From contig CAIKCI010000035.1 of the NCBI GenBank assembly GCA_903825895.1, positions 1 to 64,000 of the forward strand: a stretch of DNA of 64,000 nucleotides, read 5' to 3'. The translations under genes and the position numbers were made by a program. The notes under the pieces were generated by a model. It searched no databases and was not told the origin of the DNA. It worked only from the letters and a program-made list of their open reading frames with translations. Of this stretch, positions 53,412-62,178 are shown piece after piece (the stretch's first letter is position 1; the number at the start of each line of letters is the position of its first letter). The stretch is from an uncultured Actinomycetes bacterium (GTDB lineage Bacteria > Actinomycetota > Acidimicrobiia > Acidimicrobiales > RAAP-2).

Positions 53412-53492
53412 GAAAACCCCCTCTAGAAATCGAAGAATCGTCTTGAACATTAGCCCTTAATGGCCAAGGTGAGCCAAGGCGGCTCCAGCCCC

Positions 53493-53498
53493 TACGAT
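53493..53498 (+). promoter_or_regulatory. -10 element of Rieske gene
   Basis: TACGAT ends 7 nt before ATG 53506. It favours this start over ATG 53497, which would precede transcription start. Confidence 0.5.
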
Positions 53499-53505
53499 GC
53501 GATCT

Positions 53506-54534
53506 ATGGCTGAATCTGTATCGAGTGAACTGACGAATCTCCATCCGGCCCTGCGTCGATGCTGGCACCCTGTGGCCCGCTCCTCCGAGGTGGGCCAAGA
53601 ACCGCTCCGAGCAGTACTCCTCAACCAGGCCTACGTTCTCTGGCGAGACCCTGAAGGGGTTCTTCACGGGCTCATCGATGAGTGCCCCCACCGACGCGCC
53701 CCCCTTTCACTGGGTTGCGTGAACGGAGGGCTCCTTCAGTGCGGCTATCACGGCTGGAAGTTTGATGGCGAAGGGGTCTGTAAGGAGATCCCAGCGCTGG
53801 GCCCTGATTCAGCGATTCCCTCTCGTGCCCATGCTCGAGCACCGTTCGGTGTGGAAGAGTCCCACGGCATGGTGTTTCTGGCCCCTGAAGAGCCAGTGAA
53901 CCAAGTTCCCATGATCCCTGAAGCAGACGACGCATCATTTATGTGGGGCGACCTTCCAGCCGTGACGACCCGGGGAAGCGCCGCGCTGCTGGCGGACAAC
54001 TTTTTGGATGTTGCGCATTTCCCCTTTGTTCACGCGGGAACATTTGGAGCCGAAGAAGTCCACCTTGTCGAACCCTACGAGGTCGTCCGTGAAGGCCTGG
54101 GCCACTATGTCGAAGTTACGCACGACTTTGCGAATCGAGAGGACCCTGGAGTCGGTGAGGGAATTCGGCCGCTCATTCAAAAGCGCCGGTTGACGTATCG
54201 CTACACCGCACCCTTTCATCTTTCGTTGCGCATCGAGTTTCTTGATGCGGGTGGCGTGAACACCATCGGCTTCTTTCTTTGCCCCGAAGACGCTGAGACC
54301 ACCCGGGTCTACTCAACACTCTGGCGAAATGATCTCGATGGAGATCAGGCACGACTCGATGAGGCGGTGGCTTTTGAAGTCGCCGTTATTGAAGAGGACC
54401 TGATTATTCAATCTCGTTACGGAGTCCTCTCGGTCTCTACGGATCCCACGAAAGAAATTCATACGCGCGCTGACAAGTCGTCCTTAGAGATGCGTCGAAT
54501 TCTTGCCGATGTCATTGCAATGACGACACCATGA
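53506..54534 (+). CDS. Rieske non-heme iron oxygenase
   Basis: 342 residues. The Rieske [2Fe-2S] cluster ligands are Cys60 and His62 (CPHRRAPLSLG) and Cys79 and His82 (CGYHGWKFDG). The catalytic domain has the mononuclear iron motif DNFLDVAHFPFVH. It resembles vanillate-O-demethylase-like or steroid-type oxygenase alpha subunits. A reductase partner is not adjacent. Its TGA overlaps the ATG of the following membrane protein gene, so the two are coupled. Confidence 0.92.
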   Translation: MAESVSSELTNLHPALRRCWHPVARSSEVGQEPLRAVLLNQAYVLWRDPEGVLHGLIDECPHRRAPLSLGCVNGGLLQCGYHGWKFDGEGVCKEIPALGPDSAIPSRAHARAPFGVEESHGMVFLAPEEPVNQVPMIPEADDASFMWGDLPAVTTRGSAALLADNFLDVAHFPFVHAGTFGAEEVHLVEPYEVVREGLGHYVEVTHDFANREDPGVGEGIRPLIQKRRLTYRYTAPFHLSLRIEFLDAGGVNTIGFFLCPEDAETTRVYSTLWRNDLDGDQARLDEAVAFEVAVIEEDLIIQSRYGVLSVSTDPTKEIHTRADKSSLEMRRILADVIAMTTP

Positions 54535-55202
54535 CCGATCAGACTGCTGATCAAGCGCAGCGAGACTATGACGAAGATCGCTGGCCCGCTGCGCTGGCCT
54601 TGCTGGCCTGCATTGGCCTGTACATTGCACTCCCTGACTCATTAGTGATTCAACCGAACTGGCTCATCCCCGTGATTGAACTCATTCCGCTCGTCACCTT
54701 GATGATCACTCATCGTCGTCGTCACCCGGAGGAACCAAAGTGGACGCGCTTTGTGACGATCGCCATGTTGGTCGTGATCAATCTTGCAAATATCTTTTCA
54801 GTTTTCTCCCTCGTTCATCGCTTGCTCTATCCGGACTCGGCGGTTCATGACGGCCGCCAACTGATTTTCAGTGCGGTCATTATTTGGGTGACCAACGTCA
54901 TTATTTTTGGCATGTGGTTCTGGGAGATTGACCGAGGAGGACCGGCGGTGCGGGGAACACCGCAGCAATCGTTCCCTGATTTTCAGTTTCCTCAGATGGA
55001 AAACCCAAAACTCGCCCCAGCAGATTGGCGACCAAGATTTTTGGACTATCTCTATATCTCGCTGACAAACACTGCGGCGTTTAGCCCAACCGATGCCATG
55101 CCACTGACGAAACGAGCCAAGGGCATGATGGGCATTTCGGCGATGGTGGCCATGATCACGGTCTTGGTCGTGGCGTCACGAGCGATCAATATTCTCAAGT
55201 AG
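54531..55202 (+). CDS. Integral membrane protein, DUF1345-like
   Basis: 223 residues with about five helices. A cytosolic N-terminus is followed by helices near 20-40, 45-62, 75-95, 110-130 and 195-220. The loop FLDYLYISLTNTAAFSPTDAMPLT is a conserved segment of DUF1345-like actinobacterial membrane proteins, resembling a channel re-entrant loop. The function is unknown. Coupled to the Rieske gene by an ATGA overlap. Confidence 0.75.
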   Translation: MTDQTADQAQRDYDEDRWPAALALLACIGLYIALPDSLVIQPNWLIPVIELIPLVTLMITHRRRHPEEPKWTRFVTIAMLVVINLANIFSVFSLVHRLLYPDSAVHDGRQLIFSAVIIWVTNVIIFGMWFWEIDRGGPAVRGTPQQSFPDFQFPQMENPKLAPADWRPRFLDYLYISLTNTAAFSPTDAMPLTKRAKGMMGISAMVAMITVLVVASRAINILK

Positions 55203-55211
55203 CTGAATTCT

Positions 55212-55655
55212 TTAGAGGGTCCCTGGCGATAAGTGGGTTGACAAGTCGCCAACAAGATCGACGAAGATGTGCATTGTTAAAAACTGCCACTTCCCATTCA
55301 CTTTTTGAAAGGTGTCGTGATACCGGCCCGCAATAATGGGTTGGAGTGCAAACTCTCCAGGGAGTGCGTGCAGCACGGTGTAGTAACTCTTGGACGATGC
55401 ATGAATTTCATCTGGGTCAACGCTCACCATCACATTGGTCATGACGTGTTTCGTGTTCGGTGTGCCATTGGCAAAACGCCGAGTCGTGGCTTCATAGGTC
55501 TTCGTAATAGCGTCGGGTCCTGAGATGGGATCGAGAGCGCCGTCAAACGTTAACGATCCGGTTCCAAGGATGGCGCCCACCCCCTCAAAGTCGCCAGCGT
55601 CGATACGGTCGGCGTAGGTGTAAATAAGGTCAGTGATCTCATCGCGTGCGCTCAT
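55212..55655 (-). CDS. SnoaL/NTF2-like protein
   Basis: 147 residues. It has an N-terminal helix (ITDLIYTYADRIDAGDFEGVGAIL), then the sheet with KHVMTNVMVSVD, SKSYYTVLHAL and RYHDTFQKVNGKWQFLTMHIFVD. The NTF2 fold is clear; the catalytic role is unknown. ATG 55655 is preceded at 6 nt by TAGCCT, a leaderless-type promoter in the 17-nt gap after the FAD oxidase gene. It is convergent with the membrane protein gene. Confidence 0.85.
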   Translation of the reverse strand: MSARDEITDLIYTYADRIDAGDFEGVGAILGTGSLTFDGALDPISGPDAITKTYEATTRRFANGTPNTKHVMTNVMVSVDPDEIHASSKSYYTVLHALPGEFALQPIIAGRYHDTFQKVNGKWQFLTMHIFVDLVGDLSTHLSPGTL

Positions 55656-55661
55656 GTGGCC

Positions 55662-55667
55662 AGGCTA
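55662..55667 (-). promoter_or_regulatory. -10 element of NTF2-like gene
   Basis: TAGCCT on the minus strand ends 6 nt before ATG 55655, fitting the leaderless pattern. Confidence 0.4.
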
Positions 55668-55672
55668 GGGGA

Positions 55673-57067
55673 TTAGTGGCCGAGAAACCCCGACATCTTT
55701 TCTGCCAGTCGTGATGGCGTGCCATGGCGACGCTCGCTGGAGTCAGCCCAGCGCGAGGCAATGAGCCCGCCATTCACGCCCAGCCATCGCAGCGGCTCGG
55801 GCTCCCAGACAGGAGACCGGTGATTTACCCAGGGAAGCGCTGTTAACTCTGATTCTTGCTCAAGAATTAAATCGCTCAACGTCCGTCCCGCCAGGTTGCT
55901 CGTCGTGACGCCATCTCCCACATATCCCCCCGCCCAGGCCATCCCTGTGGTGCGATCAAGTCCCACCGAGGAGTACCAATCACGAGGGATTCCCAGTGGA
56001 CCTCCCCATTGATGCGTTATTGCTGTTTGGCCTAAGGCAGGAAAGAGCTCCACGAGGGTTTGGCGAAGCTGTCGAAAGACTTTCTCGTTGTGATCAAACG
56101 ATGGGTCAATGCGTGATCCAAAGTGATAGGGAGCACCACGGCCACCGAACGCTATGCGACCGTCGGCGGTTCGTTGGCCGTAGATGACCATGTGGCGATG
56201 ATCGGCAAAGGTCTCACGATTGGAAAGACCAATCTCGTCCCACTGCTCTTGGGTCAACGGTTCCGTAGCGATCATCAACGAGTAGACAGGAATGACCGCC
56301 TTCTTGGTCGAGGCAAACTGACTCGTCCATCCTTCGGTTGCACGCACCACGACGTCAGCGCGCACGGTTCCTTGTGCCGTGACGACACAAGGTCGTCGGC
56401 CAACGCTTCCAGGCTGAAGTGTGACTGCCGATGTGTGCTCGACGATCGTCCCGCCGAAACGCTCCACACTCAGCGCAAGGCCTCGCACCAACTTGGCCGG
56501 ATGAATCGCAGCACAATGAGGATTGAACGTAGCGCCAAATACCGGTGGCGCATTCATCATGAGTGACGCTTCACGTGCTTCGACGAAGCGGAAATCTTCT
56601 TCACTGATTCCGAGTGTTCGTGCCTCTTCTACTTCATGGAGGGCACGCGTCCTTTGAGCCGCAGAGCGAGCCGCCATGATGGTGCCACCGCGCTGAAAGT
56701 CGCAATCGATACCGTCGTCACTGGCTGATTGGCCCACATCAAAAACGGCGTTATTCATGGCCCTGCGCATCGAGCGCGCTACTTCGAGACCATTTTCACG
56801 AGCGATTTTAGCGTCTGAAGCCGAGAAGTACGCCGAGGCCCATCCACCGTTTCTTCCCGACGCGCCGAAGCCACAAATTTCTCGTTCGATAACTAACACT
56901 CGCAGAGATGGGTCATTGTTTAAGAGTGTGCGCGCTGTCCACAGTCCCGTAAACCCACCACCGACAATGGCGACGTCTACGTCGCAGTCTCCAGAAAGAC
57001 CTGGTCGATCGGGACCGGTTTCGTTTAGCGAGTCCCACCAAAATGAGATCGGTTCCGCTCCTGCCAT
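55673..57067 (-). CDS. FAD-dependent amine oxidase, PuuB-like
   Basis: 464 residues of the DAO family. It has the FAD-binding DVDVAIVGGGFTGLWTARTLL and the signature EICGFGASGRNGGW, typical of gamma-glutamylputrescine oxidase PuuB and relatives, then GRIAFGGRGAPYHFGS. It would oxidise an amine or gamma-glutamyl amine to an aldehyde with oxygen. It follows the aminotransferase gene by 14 nt. No gamma-glutamylputrescine synthetase is in the window, so the exact substrate is open. Confidence 0.87.
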   Translation of the reverse strand: MAGAEPISFWWDSLNETGPDRPGLSGDCDVDVAIVGGGFTGLWTARTLLNNDPSLRVLVIEREICGFGASGRNGGWASAYFSASDAKIARENGLEVARSMRRAMNNAVFDVGQSASDDGIDCDFQRGGTIMAARSAAQRTRALHEVEEARTLGISEEDFRFVEAREASLMMNAPPVFGATFNPHCAAIHPAKLVRGLALSVERFGGTIVEHTSAVTLQPGSVGRRPCVVTAQGTVRADVVVRATEGWTSQFASTKKAVIPVYSLMIATEPLTQEQWDEIGLSNRETFADHRHMVIYGQRTADGRIAFGGRGAPYHFGSRIDPSFDHNEKVFRQLRQTLVELFPALGQTAITHQWGGPLGIPRDWYSSVGLDRTTGMAWAGGYVGDGVTTSNLAGRTLSDLILEQESELTALPWVNHRSPVWEPEPLRWLGVNGGLIASRWADSSERRHGTPSRLAEKMSGFLGH

Positions 57068-57081
57068 CAGACAGCGAAGGG

Positions 57082-58500
57082 TTAGATCTTGTCCAACGCG
57101 GGTTCGAGAACCTTGCGCAGTGTTGACACTATAAAGTCGATCTCTTTTTCCCCGCTAATCAGAGGAGGCGAGAGGGCAATGACAGGGTCACCACGGTCGT
57201 CGGCGCGACAGATCAACCCGTTTTCATAGAGTGCGCCCGACAGGTAGCCACGGAGGAGATTCTCTTCTTGTTCTGGAGTGAACGAGCCCTTCGTTGCTTG
57301 ATCGCTGACAAGTTCAATGCCGTAGAAGAATCCTTCACCGCGAACGTCGCCCACGATCGGGATATCTTTGAGCGAATTAAGAGCTTCCTTGAAGATCGGC
57401 GCGGTGCGGCGAACGTGGCCGAGGATGTCTTCGTTTTCAAAGATCTCTATGTTCTTCAGCGCAACAGCACAACTCACCGGGTGACCAGCAAAGGTAAAGC
57501 CGTGCAAGAAACTGGCATCGGCTTCCAGGAAGGGCTTCATGATTTCGTCTCGGACAATCATGGCGCCCAATGGCGAATAGCCACTGGTGAGACCTTTGGC
57601 GCAGGTGATGATGTCAGGGACGTAGTCAAACTTGGTCGCCCCAAACCATTCACCGAGTCGCCCAAAGGCACAGATCACTTCGTCGGAAACCATCAACACG
57701 CCATACTTCGTGCAGATCTCGCGGACCTTTTTCAGGTACTCCGGCGGCGGGGTGATGCAGCCTCCAGAGTTTTGGACGGGCTCGACAAAGACCGCGGCAA
57801 CGGTTTCAGGATCTTCACGCAAGATGGCCCGTTCGATTTCATCAGCTGCCCACTGCGAAAAGTCATTGATATCGTCGCTGTGCTCTTCGGCGCGGTAGAA
57901 GTTCGTGTTGGGTACCTTGATCGCACCGGGAACTAATGGTTCAAACGGGGTGCGCATGCCAGGAATTGTGGTGATTGAAAGGGCGCCCATGGTGGTGCCG
58001 TGATAGGCGATGGCTCGGCTGATGACTTTGTAACGGTCGTAGTCCCCACGTGCGCGGTGATACTGCTTGGCGAGTTTCCATGCACTTTCGACTGCTTCGC
58101 CACCGCTCCCGGTGAAAAAGACTCGGTTCAAGTCACCGGGCGTCAGCGATGCAATTTTGGCTGCCAGGTTGATTGCCGGCGGGTGGGCGTAGGTCCAGAC
58201 TGGGAAGTACTCAAGGGTCTCCGCTTGGGTGGCCGCTGCTTGGGCGAGATCGGCGCGCCCGTGGCCCAACTGTGAGGTGAAGAGTCCGGCGAGACCATCC
58301 ATGTACTTTTTGCCGCGAATGTCCCAGACGTAACAGCCTTCGCCTCGGACCATGATGGGGATTTCTTGGGTCTCGGAGTAGCTCCCCATTCGAGAAAAGT
58401 GCATCCAGAGGTGTCGACGCGCCTTTTCGGCAAGTTCATGCGCTTCGTCGTTCATGGCGCCGACGCCATCAGAAATTAAGTGTTCTTCGGTTACGGTCAT
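57082..58500 (-). CDS. Class III aminotransferase, putrescine-type
   Basis: 472 residues from ATG 58500. It has the PLP lysine in CAKGLTSGYSPLGA, the nearby aspartate in VSDEVICAFGR and FFTGSGGEAVESAWKLA for phosphate binding. The pattern matches omega-aminotransferases such as putrescine-pyruvate aminotransferase (SpuC-like). Its ATG overlaps the lrp/asnC stop (ATGA), with GGGGGA upstream. Next to an aminobutyraldehyde dehydrogenase and alanine dehydrogenase, a putrescine plus pyruvate reaction is a strong inference. Confidence 0.9.
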   Translation of the reverse strand: MTVTEEHLISDGVGAMNDEAHELAEKARRHLWMHFSRMGSYSETQEIPIMVRGEGCYVWDIRGKKYMDGLAGLFTSQLGHGRADLAQAAATQAETLEYFPVWTYAHPPAINLAAKIASLTPGDLNRVFFTGSGGEAVESAWKLAKQYHRARGDYDRYKVISRAIAYHGTTMGALSITTIPGMRTPFEPLVPGAIKVPNTNFYRAEEHSDDINDFSQWAADEIERAILREDPETVAAVFVEPVQNSGGCITPPPEYLKKVREICTKYGVLMVSDEVICAFGRLGEWFGATKFDYVPDIITCAKGLTSGYSPLGAMIVRDEIMKPFLEADASFLHGFTFAGHPVSCAVALKNIEIFENEDILGHVRRTAPIFKEALNSLKDIPIVGDVRGEGFFYGIELVSDQATKGSFTPEQEENLLRGYLSGALYENGLICRADDRGDPVIALSPPLISGEKEIDFIVSTLRKVLEPALDKI

Positions 58501-59003
58501 CGTGTCCCCCATGAATAGGTTTGTTTCGCTAACTTGAGATAGAGAAACGTTTCAACTTCAGTAACGCCCTCGACAGCTCGAATTTGATCGTTCAAGACAT
58601 GGACCAGATGGTCATCGTCTTCGGTGATTAGTTCAACGAGGATGTCGAAACTGCCCGCACACATCACCACGTAGATCGCCTCGTCAATAGCGGCGATCTT
58701 GTCAGCGGCTGCTCGAACATCACCTTGGACACGCACCCCGAGCATCGCTTCACGGTTAAAACCCAGTTGTAGGGGATCGGTCACCGCCACAATGTCTAAG
58801 GCGCGTGCGTCACGCAGACGCTGGACCCGTCGTCGCACGGCAGCTTCAGAAAGCCCGACATCTTCAGCGATGGATCCGTAGGCCCTTCGTCCATCCGTCT
58901 GAAGCGCTTCGATGATGCGACGATCAGCGGAGTCAAGAGCGATCCGTTCGGGCGCCTTTGTGTCAATGTTGGTGATCTTGGTTGCTCTGGCAGCTCGTGC
59001 CAT
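58497..59003 (-). CDS. Lrp/AsnC family regulator
   Basis: 168 residues. Residues about 20-75 are the HTH (DRRIIEALQTDGRRAYGSIAEDVGLSEAAVRRRVQRL in split motifs). The rest is a RAM ligand-binding domain (VYVVMCAGSFDILVELITEDDDHL). It begins the minus-strand operon with the aminotransferase and FAD oxidase, and is divergent from the aldehyde dehydrogenase gene, so it probably controls both directions in response to an amine or amino acid. The 211-nt divergent gap includes an A/T-rich part (about 59041-59080). Confidence 0.9.
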   Translation of the reverse strand: MARAARATKITNIDTKAPERIALDSADRRIIEALQTDGRRAYGSIAEDVGLSEAAVRRRVQRLRDARALDIVAVTDPLQLGFNREAMLGVRVQGDVRAAADKIAAIDEAIYVVMCAGSFDILVELITEDDDHLVHVLNDQIRAVEGVTEVETFLYLKLAKQTYSWGTR

Positions 59004-59168
59004 AGTGATCGTTTCCCCTATGAGGAAGCTCGTTTAAGCCTCAAAACACATAATAACCTAAAATTAACGACGATATTCGGCGTATTTGCCTCCAGACCTC
59101 CGTATTTCGTCATTGGCGCCTTGCGAAGCCAGCATCTTTCTGCGAACCTTGGAGCATCATCATCGGAA

Positions 59169-59185
59169 AAGAACCTACGGTTCTT
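59169..59185. promoter_or_regulatory. Palindrome AAGAACC-TAC-GGTTCTT
   Basis: A perfect inverted repeat with 7-bp arms, 29 nt upstream of the aldehyde dehydrogenase start and just before its Shine-Dalgarno region. It may be an operator or a 5' UTR hairpin. No second copy was found. Confidence 0.4.
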
Positions 59186-59214
59186 GGAGGAAAGTCAAAA
59201 GAAAGCAGGGGATC

Positions 59215-60639
59215 ATGGCACGGCTCAAGAACTTCATTGGCGGAGAATCAGTTGAGTCCAAGGGGAGTGTGGCCGACGTCATCAATCCTTCCACCGGCGA
59301 GGCCTACCTCGAGGCCCCGAATTCAAATCAGGCCGATGTGGATGCAGCGATGAACGCAGCCGCAGGAGCCTTTTCAACCTGGAAGCGCACGACCCCATCG
59401 GAGCGCTCACTTGCGCTTATTCGTATCGCTGATGCCTTAGAAGCCCATGCCGACGAATTGGTTGCTATCGAGTCCGAGAACACCGGGAAGCCGGTTGCAT
59501 TGACCTTGTCTGAAGAGATTCCTCCGATGTGCGATCAGATTCGCTTTTTTGCAGGAGCAGCGAGAATGCTTGACGGCCTTTCGACTGGTGAGTACCTCGA
59601 AGGGCATACCTCGATGATTCGTCGGGAACCCATCGGCGTGTGTGCTGCGGTGACGCCGTGGAACTATCCCTTGATGATGGCGGTATGGAAATGGGCTCCT
59701 GCGATCGCTGCAGGGAACACGATGGTCCTGAAGCCTTCGGACACCACCCCTGCATCATCGGTGCGGATGGCTGAAATCATGGCGGAGTATCTCCCTGCAG
59801 GTGTGTTTAACGTCGTGGTTGGAGATCGCGACACCGGACGCATGCTCGTTGAGCACCCCACACCTCAGATGGTCTCCATCACCGGATCAGTACGCGCCGG
59901 AATGGAAGTAGCGGCAACGGCAGCACCTTCCCTCAAGCGTGTCCACCTTGAACTGGGCGGCAAGGCCCCGGTCATTGTGTTTGACGACGCCGATATCGAG
60001 GCAGCAGCTGCCGGTATTGCCGGAGCCGGTTACTTCAACGCCGGCCAAGACTGCACCGCAGCCACCCGGGTCTTAGCGGGACCAAAGATCCATGATGATT
60101 TTGTCGCCGCATTAGCTGAAGCGGCGCAGGGTACAACCGTTGGTGGTACCGATAACCCAGATGCTGACTTTGGGCCAGTCAACAACGTCAATCAATTGGC
60201 TCGGATTCAAGGGTTCTTTGAACGAACGCCGTCGCATGCCTCGGTCGTCACCGGGGGAAGCCAAGTAGGGGAACGTGGTTATCTCTTCGCCCCGAGTGTC
60301 GTTTCTGGACTGAACCAAGACGACGAGATGATCCAAAATGAGATCTTTGGGCCTGTCGTCACTGTGCAGAAATTTAGCGATGAGGCACAAGCCATTGAAT
60401 GGGCAAATGGCGTGCAGTATGGCTTAGCGTCGAGCGTGTGGACGAAAGACCACGGCCGTGCGATGCGCTTTGCTCGAGATCTGGACTTCGGGTGTGTGTG
60501 GATTAACACCCATATTCCAATCGTCGCCGAAATGCCACACGGTGGCTTTAAAAACTCTGGGTATGGCAAAGACCTCTCGAAGTATGGCTTTGAGGACTAC
60601 ACCCGTATCAAGCATGTGATGAGCAACATCGAAGGGTAG
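59215..60639 (+). CDS. Aminobutyraldehyde dehydrogenase-like ALDH
   Basis: 474 residues from ATG 59215 ([13 protein letters not shown]), with AGGGGAT before it; a start at 59086 would add an unrelated tail. The catalytic Glu is in [12 protein letters not shown] and the nucleophile Cys in GQDCTAATR. It is closest in style to gamma-aminobutyraldehyde dehydrogenases, which oxidise 4-aminobutanal to GABA with NAD. It fits downstream of the putrescine aminotransferase. Same-strand neighbours: APC permease and alanine dehydrogenase. Confidence 0.92.
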   Translation: MARLKNFIGGESVESKGSVADVINPSTGEAYLEAPNSNQADVDAAMNAAAGAFSTWKRTTPSERSLALIRIADALEAHADELVAIESENTGKPVALTLSEEIPPMCDQIRFFAGAARMLDGLSTGEYLEGHTSMIRREPIGVCAAVTPWNYPLMMAVWKWAPAIAAGNTMVLKPSDTTPASSVRMAEIMAEYLPAGVFNVVVGDRDTGRMLVEHPTPQMVSITGSVRAGMEVAATAAPSLKRVHLELGGKAPVIVFDDADIEAAAAGIAGAGYFNAGQDCTAATRVLAGPKIHDDFVAALAEAAQGTTVGGTDNPDADFGPVNNVNQLARIQGFFERTPSHASVVTGGSQVGERGYLFAPSVVSGLNQDDEMIQNEIFGPVVTVQKFSDEAQAIEWANGVQYGLASSVWTKDHGRAMRFARDLDFGCVWINTHIPIVAEMPHGGFKNSGYGKDLSKYGFEDYTRIKHVMSNIEG

Positions 60640-60675
60640 GGTTGAAGCGAGTTGACTTATTGAGAGGGGGTAAAA

Positions 60676-62157
60676 ATGGCAATGCACGAGGTTGAAGGTC
60701 CATTTGGGGTGGGAGTCCCAACCAGCGAAGAAGCACCCCAGCTCGCAGCGAATTCGTTGAGCCTCTTTGATGCGACGGCCGTTGCCGTCTCGTCGGTGGC
60801 GCCTGCCTACTCCCTTGCAGCAACCGTCGGATTAGTTATTGCCACGGCAGGAGTCGGGCTGTTCGCCCCTTCGGTCGTGATCCTTAGTTTCATTCCCGTT
60901 GTCTTTATTGCATATGCGTATTTCCACATGAACCGAAAGGACCCTAACTGTGGCGCATCGTATGCATGGCTTTCGAAATTGGTTCGACCCTCCATGGGTT
61001 GGTTTAACGGTTGGGTCCAAGTCGCGACGTCAGTTATCTTTTGTATTGCAGCACCGCTGCTCGCAGGTCAATACACCTTGACCTTCGCTCAGAAACAGGG
61101 TTGGATCGCCGATTCAGTAGCCAACAGTTTCTGGACTGCAACATTGGTTGGTGCGGCCTGGTTAATTTTTATTACGTTTATCTGCGTCTATGGAATTCGC
61201 TGGACGGTGGACTTCCAATGGGTCTTGGTCATTATTGAGTACGTGTGCGTCGTGGGTTTTTCGCTAGGCGGAATTATTAAAGTTATCGCGAGTCACCCTG
61301 CTGGATCTTCGTCATTCAATCTTCAATGGCTCAATCCTTTCAATGTTTCAGGATTTAACGGACTCGCTGGTGGAGTCGCCCTAGGAGTCTTCTTCTTCTG
61401 GGGCTGGGATACCTCGGTTAACCTCAACGAAGAGACGAAGAACAAGACCAAGACCCCGGGTCGCGCTGGAATTATCTCAATGTGGCTGCTGTTGGTGGTT
61501 TATGTCATGAACTTCGTGGCAATTCAGATGCTTCTGAGTCCAAAGCAAATTGCGAACAACTCTGGCGATATTCTCTTCTTCTTTGGCGGCCAACTCTTTG
61601 GATCGTGGGCTGGATTCGTCATGATTGTTGCGGTGTTGACCTCCACGGTCGCCACGACACAGACCACCCTCTTGCCTTCCGCAAGAATCGCATTATCGAT
61701 GTCACGCGACAAAGTCTTCCCGAAGCTTTTTGGGACGATTAACCCAAAGTTTCTCACCCCTGCTATCGGGACCATCGTGTTGGCAGCCATCGCGTTCATC
61801 GGAATGATGCTCAATGCTGGTTCTCCCTCGATCAACACAGTGTTCTCAAACCTGATCTCCAACATCGGCGTGCTGGTCGCGTTCTACTACGGGATAACCG
61901 GTATTACCTGTGCATGGGCGTTCAGAAAAGTTGCCTTCCAAAAAGTGAGTTTCTTGTTTATTGGAATCGTTGCTCCTTTGCTGTCTGGTGTCTTCTTGCT
62001 CTTCGTCGGCTTCTGGGTTATCAAGACTGCAGGCTGGACTGCACTACCCGACATCATCATTTTGGCGGGAGGTATTCCTCTCGTCTTGCTTGCTCGATTC
62101 ACCACGAAGGGTGACTTCTTCAAGGTCAAGCCAATTGCGTACACCTCAATTGAATAA
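60676..62157 (+). CDS. APC family amine/amino-acid permease
   Basis: 493 residues with about twelve helices. The N-terminal NSLSLFDATAVAVSSVAPAYSLAATVG is the first-helix pattern of APC permeases, with GASYAWLSKLVRPSMGWFNGW after helix 2. It would import putrescine or a related amine, inferred from the cluster. GAGAGGGGG precedes the ATG. It lies 36 nt after the aldehyde dehydrogenase gene. Confidence 0.9.
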   Translation: MAMHEVEGPFGVGVPTSEEAPQLAANSLSLFDATAVAVSSVAPAYSLAATVGLVIATAGVGLFAPSVVILSFIPVVFIAYAYFHMNRKDPNCGASYAWLSKLVRPSMGWFNGWVQVATSVIFCIAAPLLAGQYTLTFAQKQGWIADSVANSFWTATLVGAAWLIFITFICVYGIRWTVDFQWVLVIIEYVCVVGFSLGGIIKVIASHPAGSSSFNLQWLNPFNVSGFNGLAGGVALGVFFFWGWDTSVNLNEETKNKTKTPGRAGIISMWLLLVVYVMNFVAIQMLLSPKQIANNSGDILFFFGGQLFGSWAGFVMIVAVLTSTVATTQTTLLPSARIALSMSRDKVFPKLFGTINPKFLTPAIGTIVLAAIAFIGMMLNAGSPSINTVFSNLISNIGVLVAFYYGITGITCAWAFRKVAFQKVSFLFIGIVAPLLSGVFLLFVGFWVIKTAGWTALPDIIILAGGIPLVLLARFTTKGDFFKVKPIAYTSIE

Positions 62158-62178
62158 CACGACCAAGGAGTTCTCAAC

